Below, in pieces: positions 1-5,418 of a DNA stretch of 5,689 nucleotides. Source of the stretch: Clostridia bacterium (GTDB lineage: Bacteria; Bacillota; Clostridia; Christensenellales; Borkfalkiaceae); assembly GCA_017648525.1 (NCBI GenBank), contig JAGCIP010000199.1:1-5689 (forward strand), given 5' to 3'. Each line of letters starts with the position of its first letter. The first letter of the stretch is position 1. The notes below the pieces were generated by a model, which did no database searches, was not told the origin of the DNA, and saw only the letters and a list, made by a program, of their open reading frames with translations. Position numbers and translations under genes: made by a program.

Positions 1-66
1 GGTGCAACTTATGCGCTATTAGTAGGCTTTTGTTTAATGCTTGCAATGGACGTTTTGTTAGGATAA
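1..66 (+). CDS. C-terminal end of a membrane protein, probably a ZIP-family metal transporter (5' truncated by window edge)
   Basis: Frame 1 is open from the first base and ends at TAA 64-66, giving 21 residues. The peptide is hydrophobic and ends in GFCLMLAMDVLLG. Bacterial ZIP-family (Zn/Fe divalent metal) transporters commonly finish their last membrane helix with a closely similar pattern: GF, then small and hydrophobic residues, MM or LM, LDV and LG at the extreme C-terminus. That resemblance, recalled from the family and not computed, is the only basis for the call. A terminator follows 16 bases after the stop, so this is the last gene of its transcript. It converges on spoIIE and probably has no functional link to it. 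Any other polytopic membrane protein with a hydrophobic C-terminus remains possible. Confidence 0.55.
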   Translation, partial: GATYALLVGFCLMLAMDVLLG

Positions 67-81
67 ATTTTAGTTTAAAAG

Positions 82-114
82 AAAAAGTGGCGCAAAAATG
101 TTGTGCCACTTTTT
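82..114. terminator. Bidirectional intrinsic terminator between the convergent transporter gene and spoIIE
   Basis: The arms 82-95 and 101-114 form a 14-bp stem with one G-T wobble and a 5-base loop (96-100). The outer 5 bp are A-T pairs, so each strand has a T-run right after the GC-containing core: CCACTTTTT on the plus strand and CCACTTTTTCTTTT on the minus strand. The hairpin lies between the stop codons of two converging genes (64-66 and 124-126), as expected of a shared terminator. Confidence 0.88.
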
Positions 115-123
115 AACTTTAAA

Positions 124-2415
124 TCAAGCGGATAAATTGTTTTTTCTCTTATAAATTCTAACGGCAAGAGCGGTCATATCGTCCTTTTTTAATCCGCCGT
201 TAAGGTCGATTGCCTTGTTTAATATTTCATCCGCAAGCGTTTGCGGGTTTTTTGCACTTTGGGTACGCAAAAAGTCGATAATCTCTAAGGACGAACCAAA
301 CGCATCTGAAATTCCGTCGGTAATAAGCAATATCATATCTCCGTCGTTAAGCCCCGTATTGCAAACCGAAGGTTTTAATTCGTCTATAATACCAAGCGGT
401 AAAGAGTTTCCTTCAACGACTTTAATTCCTTGGTCGCTGATAATAAAACCGTACGGTGCACCGTATTTAATAAAGTCTGCCGAGCAATTTTTTAGGTCGA
501 TAATAGAAAGGTCAAGTGCGGTAAAACTATCTTCGGTATTGATTGCTAAAAGTTTGTTTACCGTGTTTAGAATTAGCGGGGAAGAAAGCCCAGCCTTGTA
601 AAAACTTTCGATAAGAGAAAGCGAAACGGAAGAAATATTTTCGGCGTTAGTTCCGCTACCCATACCGTCAGATAGAGCGATTAAAAGCCTATCGCTAGCA
701 ATTCTAGTAACCGAGTGTGTGTCGCCACTTCGAGTAGAGCCGTCCTTTTCCACTCTTGCAAGTCCGTACACGGCGTCGTAGTTGGTTGACTTTTTAAAAG
801 TTAAATAATATTTATTTTCGGTAATTTGCATCTGCTCGTATATACACATATCGAGCGAGAGAGTTTTGTTAATAACCGAAAGCATAGTATCTATAGAAAA
901 CTCTTTGTTTACGATTATAAGGCTAACGGTAAGCCGTTCTTCTTCTCCAAAAATCAAGATTTCACTTACGGCAAAGCCCTTTTTATAAAGGTTTTCTGCA
1001 AGTAAACGCTCAATTCGGTTTTGATATTTTAAGGTTGCGCCTATCTCTAAAGCAAGCCCACGCAATATTTCGGAAACGCCTTGCGCTTGAGATGCGATTA
1101 GGTTTCGTCCGTTGTTTATGTTGGCGTTTTCAAGCGCATAAGCACGAAAGTCTGTTAGCGATTTATTAAGAGAGAATAAAACGTTGTTAGGGCGCAAGCA
1201 AACGTCGCTTAATTCTTTTGGCAAGTCAATGAGCGAAAGTCTGCCTTTTGCAAAACCTATATCAATCATTTTAGACAAGCCGTTACGCTTTTCATTTTCG
1301 ATTTTTTTACACCTAACAAAATATTCGCAATTAAGACAAACCCCTTCTGTAACTTGTTTTTGCATAATTGATTTTGCTTTTTGTTCGCTTATGCCGTTTT
1401 TTTTAAAAGTTTCAAAAGCCCCTGCCATTTCGGTAAAAACACCTGATAAATCGTAAAGTTTACCCGAAATTGCAAGGCGGTTTCTGTTGATGGTTTGGCG
1501 GACTAATTGCTTTTCCCTAAACGAATAAAGTTTATTCTTTAACAGCGATAAGGGCGTGGTAGGAATTATAGAAAATAGTACTAAACCGCAAAGTAAAGAA
1601 ATTAGTTCGTAAAGTGTGTATCCGTTATAAATATTAAAAACGGCTTGCATAAGGTAGTCGCAAAGTAAAATTGCAAGTCCAGAAAGATGTCTTGAATATT
1701 TAACGGAGCATTCCGCTACTAATCCCCAAACGGTAAAAACGGAAATGAAAATAATATTACCGGTGTAAACAGCAAAACTAACACCTAAAACTGAAGAAAA
1801 AATCGTCGTAATACCAGTTCTATATAAAAAGCAACAAAGTAGAATTAAAAATACGCACGCACCCCGCCAAAAGAAAGGGGAAATAAGATTGCTAACGCCC
1901 GTTCCAAAAATGGAGATGAGCGCAATTAGACAGACCGTTTCGTTAAAATCTAATTTATATTTTAACCATTTGTCGCTAATAGCCTTTCCTGCAACCGAAC
2001 ATAAAAGAGAAAGCAAAACGGTTAAACAAGAACAAATAATTCTTTTTTGCAAAGAAAAAAACCTTGCCGTGTCGCCAAGGAAAACAAACCCTAAAAGCCC
2101 CGCAATAAGATATGCCGAAGATTCTAAACGCAGTTTCACGCCAAATTTTTTGTAAATTAAGGTAATGAGCATAAATAAAAAACATAATATTGCTTGCGAG
2201 CCTAAAAGTCCGAAGTTTCCCGTTAAAATAAAAGAAAAAAGATATATAAAAGAAGTTATGATAACAGAGCAATTTTTAGATATACACGCAACGAAAACTC
2301 CCGCCGAATAAGGAAGCACGGTTTTTTCCAAACACGAAAAGACTAAAAAACAGAAAAAAACAAATGCGTATTTAATAACGCCTAAATACTCAACCGATTT
2401 AAAGATGGATTTCAA
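124..2415 (-). CDS. spoIIE: Stage II sporulation protein E, membrane-bound PP2C-type serine phosphatase
   Basis: In sporulating Firmicutes SpoIIE dephosphorylates the anti-anti-sigma factor SpoIIAA. This releases sigma-F in the forespore, and SpoIIE also associates with FtsZ at the polar septum. The 763-residue product has the family layout and about its usual length (B. subtilis 827). Roughly ten hydrophobic segments span residues 16-285. A middle regulatory region carries a Cys cluster (C360, C363, C369) in the context GVCLNCEYFVRC. A C-terminal PP2C domain covers about 550-755. Its visible metal-site motifs are SDGMGSG (582-588, D583), LLITDGISDAF (D700) and KKDDMTAL (D745/D746). The start is TTG 2415: AAGGAG lies 7 bases upstream on the minus strand, and a promoter-like TATAAT lies just beyond it. 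The frame stays open upstream to an ATG at 2538, but those 41 codons would cover the promoter and lack family character. The gene appears monocistronic, ending at the 82-114 terminator. Confidence 0.96.
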   Translation of the reverse strand: MKSIFKSVEYLGVIKYAFVFFCFLVFSCLEKTVLPYSAGVFVACISKNCSVIITSFIYLFSFILTGNFGLLGSQAILCFLFMLITLIYKKFGVKLRLESSAYLIAGLLGFVFLGDTARFFSLQKRIICSCLTVLLSLLCSVAGKAISDKWLKYKLDFNETVCLIALISIFGTGVSNLISPFFWRGACVFLILLCCFLYRTGITTIFSSVLGVSFAVYTGNIIFISVFTVWGLVAECSVKYSRHLSGLAILLCDYLMQAVFNIYNGYTLYELISLLCGLVLFSIIPTTPLSLLKNKLYSFREKQLVRQTINRNRLAISGKLYDLSGVFTEMAGAFETFKKNGISEQKAKSIMQKQVTEGVCLNCEYFVRCKKIENEKRNGLSKMIDIGFAKGRLSLIDLPKELSDVCLRPNNVLFSLNKSLTDFRAYALENANINNGRNLIASQAQGVSEILRGLALEIGATLKYQNRIERLLAENLYKKGFAVSEILIFGEEERLTVSLIIVNKEFSIDTMLSVINKTLSLDMCIYEQMQITENKYYLTFKKSTNYDAVYGLARVEKDGSTRSGDTHSVTRIASDRLLIALSDGMGSGTNAENISSVSLSLIESFYKAGLSSPLILNTVNKLLAINTEDSFTALDLSIIDLKNCSADFIKYGAPYGFIISDQGIKVVEGNSLPLGIIDELKPSVCNTGLNDGDMILLITDGISDAFGSSLEIIDFLRTQSAKNPQTLADEILNKAIDLNGGLKKDDMTALAVRIYKRKNNLSA

Positions 2416-2422
2416 AATTTTT

Positions 2423-2428
2423 CTCCTT
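2423..2428 (-). promoter_or_regulatory. Shine-Dalgarno site that sets the TTG start of spoIIE
   Basis: The minus strand reads AAGGAG here, a full match to the anti-Shine-Dalgarno core, followed by 7 bases and then TTG at 2415. The next codons (AAA TCC ATC TTT) begin the conserved membrane domain. No comparable site precedes the ATG at 2538. The SD is part of a short tandem TCAAGG TCAAGG on the minus strand. Confidence 0.85.
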
Positions 2429-2451
2429 GACCTTGACTTAAACTGCTTGTC

Positions 2452-2484
2452 ATTATATAATATATATAGAAAGAAAATTTTGAA
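2452..2484 (-). promoter_or_regulatory. Candidate spoIIE promoter with 21-bp -35/-10 spacing
   Basis: On the minus strand a perfect TATAAT (2457-2452) would start transcription near 2445, leaving a leader of about 30 nt before the TTG codon. No good -35 lies at the usual 17-bp distance, where the sequence is AAATTT. TTCAAA (2484-2479) lies 21 bp upstream. Spo0A-activated sigma-A promoters such as B. subtilis spoIIE and spoIIG are known for such over-long spacing. The -10 is convincing; the -35 assignment is inference. Confidence 0.45.
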
Positions 2485-2487
2485 TAA

Positions 2488-2510
2488 TTTTACCGAAAAA
2501 GACGGTAAAA
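2488..2510. promoter_or_regulatory. Perfect palindrome with a Spo0A-box-like half, just upstream of the spoIIE -35
   Basis: TTTTACCG (2488-2495) and CGGTAAAA (2503-2510) are exact inverted repeats separated by 7 A/G-rich bases. TACCGAA (2491-2497) differs at one defined position from the 0A-box consensus TGNCGAA. It lies only a few bases upstream of the proposed -35, where Spo0A binds when activating spoIIE in Bacillus. There is no adjacent T-run and no gene end here, so an operator is more likely than a terminator. The palindrome could equally serve a different dimeric regulator. Confidence 0.4.
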
Positions 2511-2565
2511 TGTAGTTAAAACAAAAACTAATAAGCAATATAAAAAATACTTTTACTAAATCGTT

Positions 2566-2594
2566 TTGAATAAGGCGTTCGGTTATAGTAAAAT
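2566..2594 (+). promoter_or_regulatory. Candidate sigma-A-type promoter for ddh
   Basis: TTGAAT (2566-2571) and TAAAAT (2589-2594) are separated by 17 bp. They match the housekeeping consensus at 4 of 6 and 5 of 6 positions. The predicted start near 2601 leaves a leader of about 20 nt before the ddh ATG. The promoter would drive ddh and probably the hydrolase gene 12 bases after it. Confidence 0.5.
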
Positions 2595-2604
2595 GATAAA
2601 AAAC

Positions 2605-2637
2605 ATAAAAGTAGGTAGGCTATGATAAAAGTAGGTA
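2605..2637 (+). repeat. 13-bp direct repeat across the ddh start
   Basis: ATAAAAGTAGGTA occurs at 2605-2617 and again at 2625-2637, a 20-bp period. The second copy encodes the first residues of Ddh (IKVG). The first copy supplies what little Shine-Dalgarno there is: AGG at 2613-2615, 6 bases before the ATG. It looks like a small local duplication. Confidence 0.8.
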
Positions 2638-3596
2638 TTGTAGGGTATGGAAATTTAGGCAGGGGCGTAACTTTAGCGGTTAGCAAAGCAAATGATATGG
2701 AATGTGTCGGCATTTTTACTCGTCGCTCTCCGTCAACCGTTATTCCCGTTGTTAATTACCCCGTTTATGCAATGGATAAATTAGCGGATTTTAAGGGAGA
2801 GATTGACGTCTTGTTATTGTGCGGTGGAAGCGCAACCGACCTTCCTAATAATACCGCTACTTTATTAAAAGATTTCAACACGGTGGATTCTTTCGATACT
2901 CACGCAAAAATCCCAGAATATTATGAAAAATTAGAAAAAGTTGCAAAAGAAAACGGCAAACTTTCCGCCATTAGTATCGGTTGGGACCCCGGTGTTTTCT
3001 CTATTGCTCGTATGCTGTTCGGTGCAGTTTTACCAGACGGCAAAGACTATACTTTTTGGGGGAAAGGCGTTTCGCAAGGTCATAGCGACGCAATAAGGCG
3101 CATTAGCGGAGTTAAAAATGCAATTCAATACACTATTCCTAAAGAACAAGCGCTTGACAGCGTGAGAAAGGGCGAAAACCCCGCACTCACCACTCGTGAA
3201 AAACATTTAAGAGAGTGTTTTGTTGCAATAGAAAACGGTGCAGATAAAGATTGTATCGAAAAACAAATAAAAGAAATGCCCAACTATTTTGCCGATTACG
3301 ATACTATAGTAAATTTCGTTACCGAAGAAGAAGTTAGAAAAATGCAGAAAAAACTTTCACACGGCGGGTTTGTTTTCCGCTCTGGTAATACCACTAGTGA
3401 AAACGCACATTTGCTTGAACTCTCTCTTAAACTTGACAGTAACCCTGAATTTACGGGTAGCGTTTTGGTTGCTTATGGCAGAGCGGTTGCAAAAATGGCA
3501 AAAGAAGGAAAAACTGGTGTTGTGACGGTGTTTGACGTGCCTATTAAATATTTATCACCGCTTGGTGAAGATGAGTTAAGAAGAACGTTACTTTAA
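2622..3596 (+). CDS. ddh: meso-Diaminopimelate D-dehydrogenase
   Basis: Ddh (EC 1.4.1.16) makes meso-diaminopimelate in one NADPH- and ammonia-dependent step from L-2-amino-6-oxopimelate, the open form of tetrahydrodipicolinate. This cytoplasmic shortcut bypasses the succinylase and acetylase branches and feeds lysine and peptidoglycan synthesis. The 324-residue length fits the family (about 320-330). Visible family blocks are the N-terminal Rossmann loop GYGNLGRG (8-15), IFTRR (31-35) after the second strand where NADPH is bound, CGGSATD (67-73), SIGWDPG (118-124), FWGKGVSQGHSDAIRR (145-160) and HGGFV (247-251). The ATG at 2622 places the Rossmann fold at the very N-terminus, as in homologues, although the Shine-Dalgarno is weak. 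Its own promoter is likely at 2566-2594. No terminator separates it from the next gene, so the two are probably cotranscribed. Confidence 0.96.
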   Translation: MIKVGIVGYGNLGRGVTLAVSKANDMECVGIFTRRSPSTVIPVVNYPVYAMDKLADFKGEIDVLLLCGGSATDLPNNTATLLKDFNTVDSFDTHAKIPEYYEKLEKVAKENGKLSAISIGWDPGVFSIARMLFGAVLPDGKDYTFWGKGVSQGHSDAIRRISGVKNAIQYTIPKEQALDSVRKGENPALTTREKHLRECFVAIENGADKDCIEKQIKEMPNYFADYDTIVNFVTEEEVRKMQKKLSHGGFVFRSGNTTSENAHLLELSLKLDSNPEFTGSVLVAYGRAVAKMAKEGKTGVVTVFDVPIKYLSPLGEDELRRTLL

Positions 3597-3608
3597 GGGG
3601 GGAGGAAA

Positions 3609-4784
3609 ATGGCGAGTAGAAAAAAAGTAAAAAAAGCCGTTAAAAAAATGTCGCCTAAGGCATTATTTTTAGCAATACTATTTTTTGCAATAGTTATAGC
3701 GGGTTATTATTTATACGATAATTATTTTAAGGAAAAGCCCGAAGTTAAGGGCGAATTGTCTTTTCACTTTATGATGGTTGGCAACGCTGACGCTGGCGAC
3801 TGCGTGTATATTAAAGCGGGCGATAACGATATATTGATAGACGGCGGAAGTGATTACGATAGTCTTGACGACATAGAAAATTACGTTAATACTTATTGTA
3901 CTGATAACACTTTAGAATACGTTATAGTAACACACGCAGACCTTGACCATATCGCTTGTTTTGCGGGTAGCGCAAACGGTCAAAGTTTGTTCGATAAATA
4001 CGAAGTTTCAACAATTATCGACTTTCCTTTAAGCAACAAAGATACCAAGGCTTATGAAAGATATCAAGCCGAACGCCTTGCGGAAATTAACGACGGAAAT
4101 ACCGTTCATTATACCGCACTTGAATGTTATAACAATCAGAACGGTGCAAAGCGTGTTTATGACCTTTCGGCAGACGGTAGTTTAAAGTTGGAAGTTTTAT
4201 ATAATTATTTTTACGAACACGAAAGTGACGACGAGAATAATTATTCAGTTTGCGTAATGTTTCATCATGGTGATAGGCAGTTCTTGTTTACAGGAGATTT
4301 AGAAAAAGAAGGTGAGGAAAAACTTGCTCAAAAATACGATTTTACACAAGTAGAACTATTTAAGGCAGGGCATCACGGCTCAACCACTTCTTCTAACGAA
4401 ATTTTATTAAGGGAAATTAAGCCGAAGATTTGCGTTGCTTGTTGCTGTGCTGGTAGCGTTGAATATACCGACTATTTACCAAGCACTTTCCCGTCTAGAC
4501 CTTTTTATGAAAGAATATCAGTCTATACTGATAAAATTTACGTGCCTATGACGGTAGATTTAGTTGTTAACGCAGAAAAGCCCCTTGTTGATTATAAAGG
4601 CACGCAAATAACCAACTACGACAGGGGTGACCAACTTACTCCGCTACACGGAAACATAGTTGTATATTCAGAAGCGGATAAAGAAGTGGGCGTTACTTGT
4701 TCGCACGAACAAAAGGTGCTAAAAGATACCGACTGGTTTAAGAATATGAGTGTTTTATGGGCACAAAGTCCGTCTTTTAGTTAA
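3609..4784 (+). CDS. Membrane-anchored metallo-beta-lactamase-fold hydrolase, ComEC/Rec2 C-domain-like
   Basis: The 391-residue product starts with a Lys-rich stretch (K5-K17) and one hydrophobic helix (about 17-37). This predicts a signal anchor with the catalytic part outside the membrane. The rest follows the MBL domain of ComEC/Rec2-type proteins: MVGNADAGDC (56-65), ILIDGG (75-80), metal motif THADLDH (108-114), FTGD (227-230) and KAGHHGST (252-259). It has no competence-permease helices, so it is a stand-alone hydrolase, possibly a phosphodiesterase or nuclease; the substrate cannot be read from sequence. A tail after about residue 318 contains HGNIVVYS and LKDTDWFK, which I recall from other clostridial stand-alone MBL proteins. 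Residues 275-280 hold four Cys (CVACCC), unusual for a surface protein. The start is ATG 3609, 12 bases after ddh, with GGAGG only 3 bases before it inside a G-rich run. Operon membership with ddh is likely; the function is unknown. Confidence 0.85.
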   Translation: MASRKKVKKAVKKMSPKALFLAILFFAIVIAGYYLYDNYFKEKPEVKGELSFHFMMVGNADAGDCVYIKAGDNDILIDGGSDYDSLDDIENYVNTYCTDNTLEYVIVTHADLDHIACFAGSANGQSLFDKYEVSTIIDFPLSNKDTKAYERYQAERLAEINDGNTVHYTALECYNNQNGAKRVYDLSADGSLKLEVLYNYFYEHESDDENNYSVCVMFHHGDRQFLFTGDLEKEGEEKLAQKYDFTQVELFKAGHHGSTTSSNEILLREIKPKICVACCCAGSVEYTDYLPSTFPSRPFYERISVYTDKIYVPMTVDLVVNAEKPLVDYKGTQITNYDRGDQLTPLHGNIVVYSEADKEVGVTCSHEQKVLKDTDWFKNMSVLWAQSPSFS

Positions 4785-4789
4785 TTTAG

Positions 4790-4818
4790 GCATAAAAAGG
4801 AAAAACTCTTACATACTA
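4790..4818 (+). promoter_or_regulatory. Candidate sigma-G-dependent promoter of spoVT
   Basis: GCATA (4790-4794), 17 bp, then CATACTA (4812-4818) fits the B. subtilis sigma-G pattern (GHATR, about 18 bp, CATNHTA) at every defined position. Transcription would begin near 4825, 14 nt before the spoVT ATG and just upstream of its GGAGG (4827-4831). The leader is short but workable. B. subtilis spoVT is a sigma-G gene, so function and site agree. No sigma-A-like pair stands out in this 54-bp gap. Confidence 0.6.
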
Positions 4819-4838
4819 ACGGTAACGGAGGAATTAGT

Positions 4839-5384
4839 ATGCAAGAAAGGGGAATAGTTCGTCGTGTCGACGAGTTGGGAAGATTAGTTATACCTAAAGA
4901 ATTACGCAAAACCTTGCGAATAAGAGAGGGCGACCCGTTAGAGATTTACGCTAGCAAAGATGAATTAGTATTGAAAAAGTATTCACCCGTGGTAACGGTT
5001 GCGACTTATGCGCAAGCCATTGCCGACGGAATACAAGGGCTTACGGAAAAGCCTTGTCTTATTACCGACGGTGACGCTGTAATATACGTTTCCGATAATA
5101 GGCATAGGGAAATGGTTGGGAGAAACATCTCCGAACAAATGGAAAAAATCCTTAAAGAAAGAAAGAGTTTAATTCTTAATAAGTCTGACGGCGCAAATTT
5201 GGTTTCGGTTGTAAAAGGTTATGATTTACAAGCGGAAAACCAAATTATAGTTCCTATGATATCCGCTGGGGATTGTTTTGGAGCAATAGTGCTTTTTGAC
5301 AAGGATAAAACTTCACGCTTTACTTCTGGCGACGTTAAATTATTACAACTAGGTTCGTCTTTTATTACGGCACAATTTGTTTAA
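4839..5384 (+). CDS. spoVT: Stage V sporulation protein T, AbrB-type forespore transcription regulator
   Basis: SpoVT binds DNA in the forespore and activates or represses sigma-G-dependent genes. The 181-residue protein (B. subtilis 178) has the two expected parts. The first is an N-terminal swapped-hairpin AbrB domain (1-50) with GIVRRVDELGRLVIPKELR at 5-23 and LRIREGDPLEIY at 26-37, which is very close to known SpoVT. The second is a GAF-like domain (about 53-180) with CLITDGDAVIYVS and the later DCFGAIVLFDKD strand. The GAF domain separates it from the short AbrB and Abh paralogues. The ATG at 4839 is well supported by GGAGG 7 bases upstream. A sigma-G-like promoter directly precedes it, and a strong terminator follows the stop. 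Read-through from the ddh-hydrolase unit is also possible because no terminator lies in the 54-bp gap. Confidence 0.96.
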   Translation: MQERGIVRRVDELGRLVIPKELRKTLRIREGDPLEIYASKDELVLKKYSPVVTVATYAQAIADGIQGLTEKPCLITDGDAVIYVSDNRHREMVGRNISEQMEKILKERKSLILNKSDGANLVSVVKGYDLQAENQIIVPMISAGDCFGAIVLFDKDKTSRFTSGDVKLLQLGSSFITAQFV

Positions 5385-5414
5385 AAAAACCGCAGGATGA
5401 CCCCTGCGGTTTTT
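5385..5414 (+). terminator. Intrinsic terminator after spoVT, abutting the flippase start
   Basis: AAAAACCGCAGG (5385-5396) pairs perfectly with CCTGCGGTTTTT (5403-5414), giving a 12-bp stem with a 6-base loop. The GC-rich core is followed by five T's. The A-run begins inside the spoVT stop codon, so the hairpin directly follows the gene. The T-run ends 4 bases before the ATG of the next gene, so any read-through transcript carries this hairpin where a ribosome-binding site would be. Confidence 0.9.
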
Positions 5415-5418
5415 ACAT

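Noticed and set aside
215..601. Plus-strand open frame of 128 codons
   Set aside because: It lies entirely antisense to the conserved PP2C domain of spoIIE, and its translation resembles no family I know.
1184..2272. Several open frames of about 90 codons on both strands within spoIIE (1184-1456, 1889-2155, 1976-2272)
   Set aside because: They are alternative-frame shadows of spoIIE, with no SD support and no recognisable motifs.
2488..2510. Palindrome read as an intrinsic terminator
   Set aside because: Both flanking genes diverge from this region, so there is no transcript to end here, and no T-run of useful length follows the stem; an operator is more likely.
2416..2538. Extension of the spoIIE frame upstream to an ATG at 2538
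   Set aside because: No ribosome-binding site at the ATG; the stretch holds the likely promoter and the SD of the TTG start.
2593..2625. Ten-codon upstream frame before ddh as a real leader peptide
   Set aside because: It has no SD, and the predicted transcript start near 2601 lies downstream of its ATG; kept only as a low-interest curiosity.
2528..2713. Minus-strand open frame of 61 codons overlapping the ddh start
   Set aside because: It is antisense to the conserved Ddh Rossmann segment and crosses the ddh promoter; no motif or start support.
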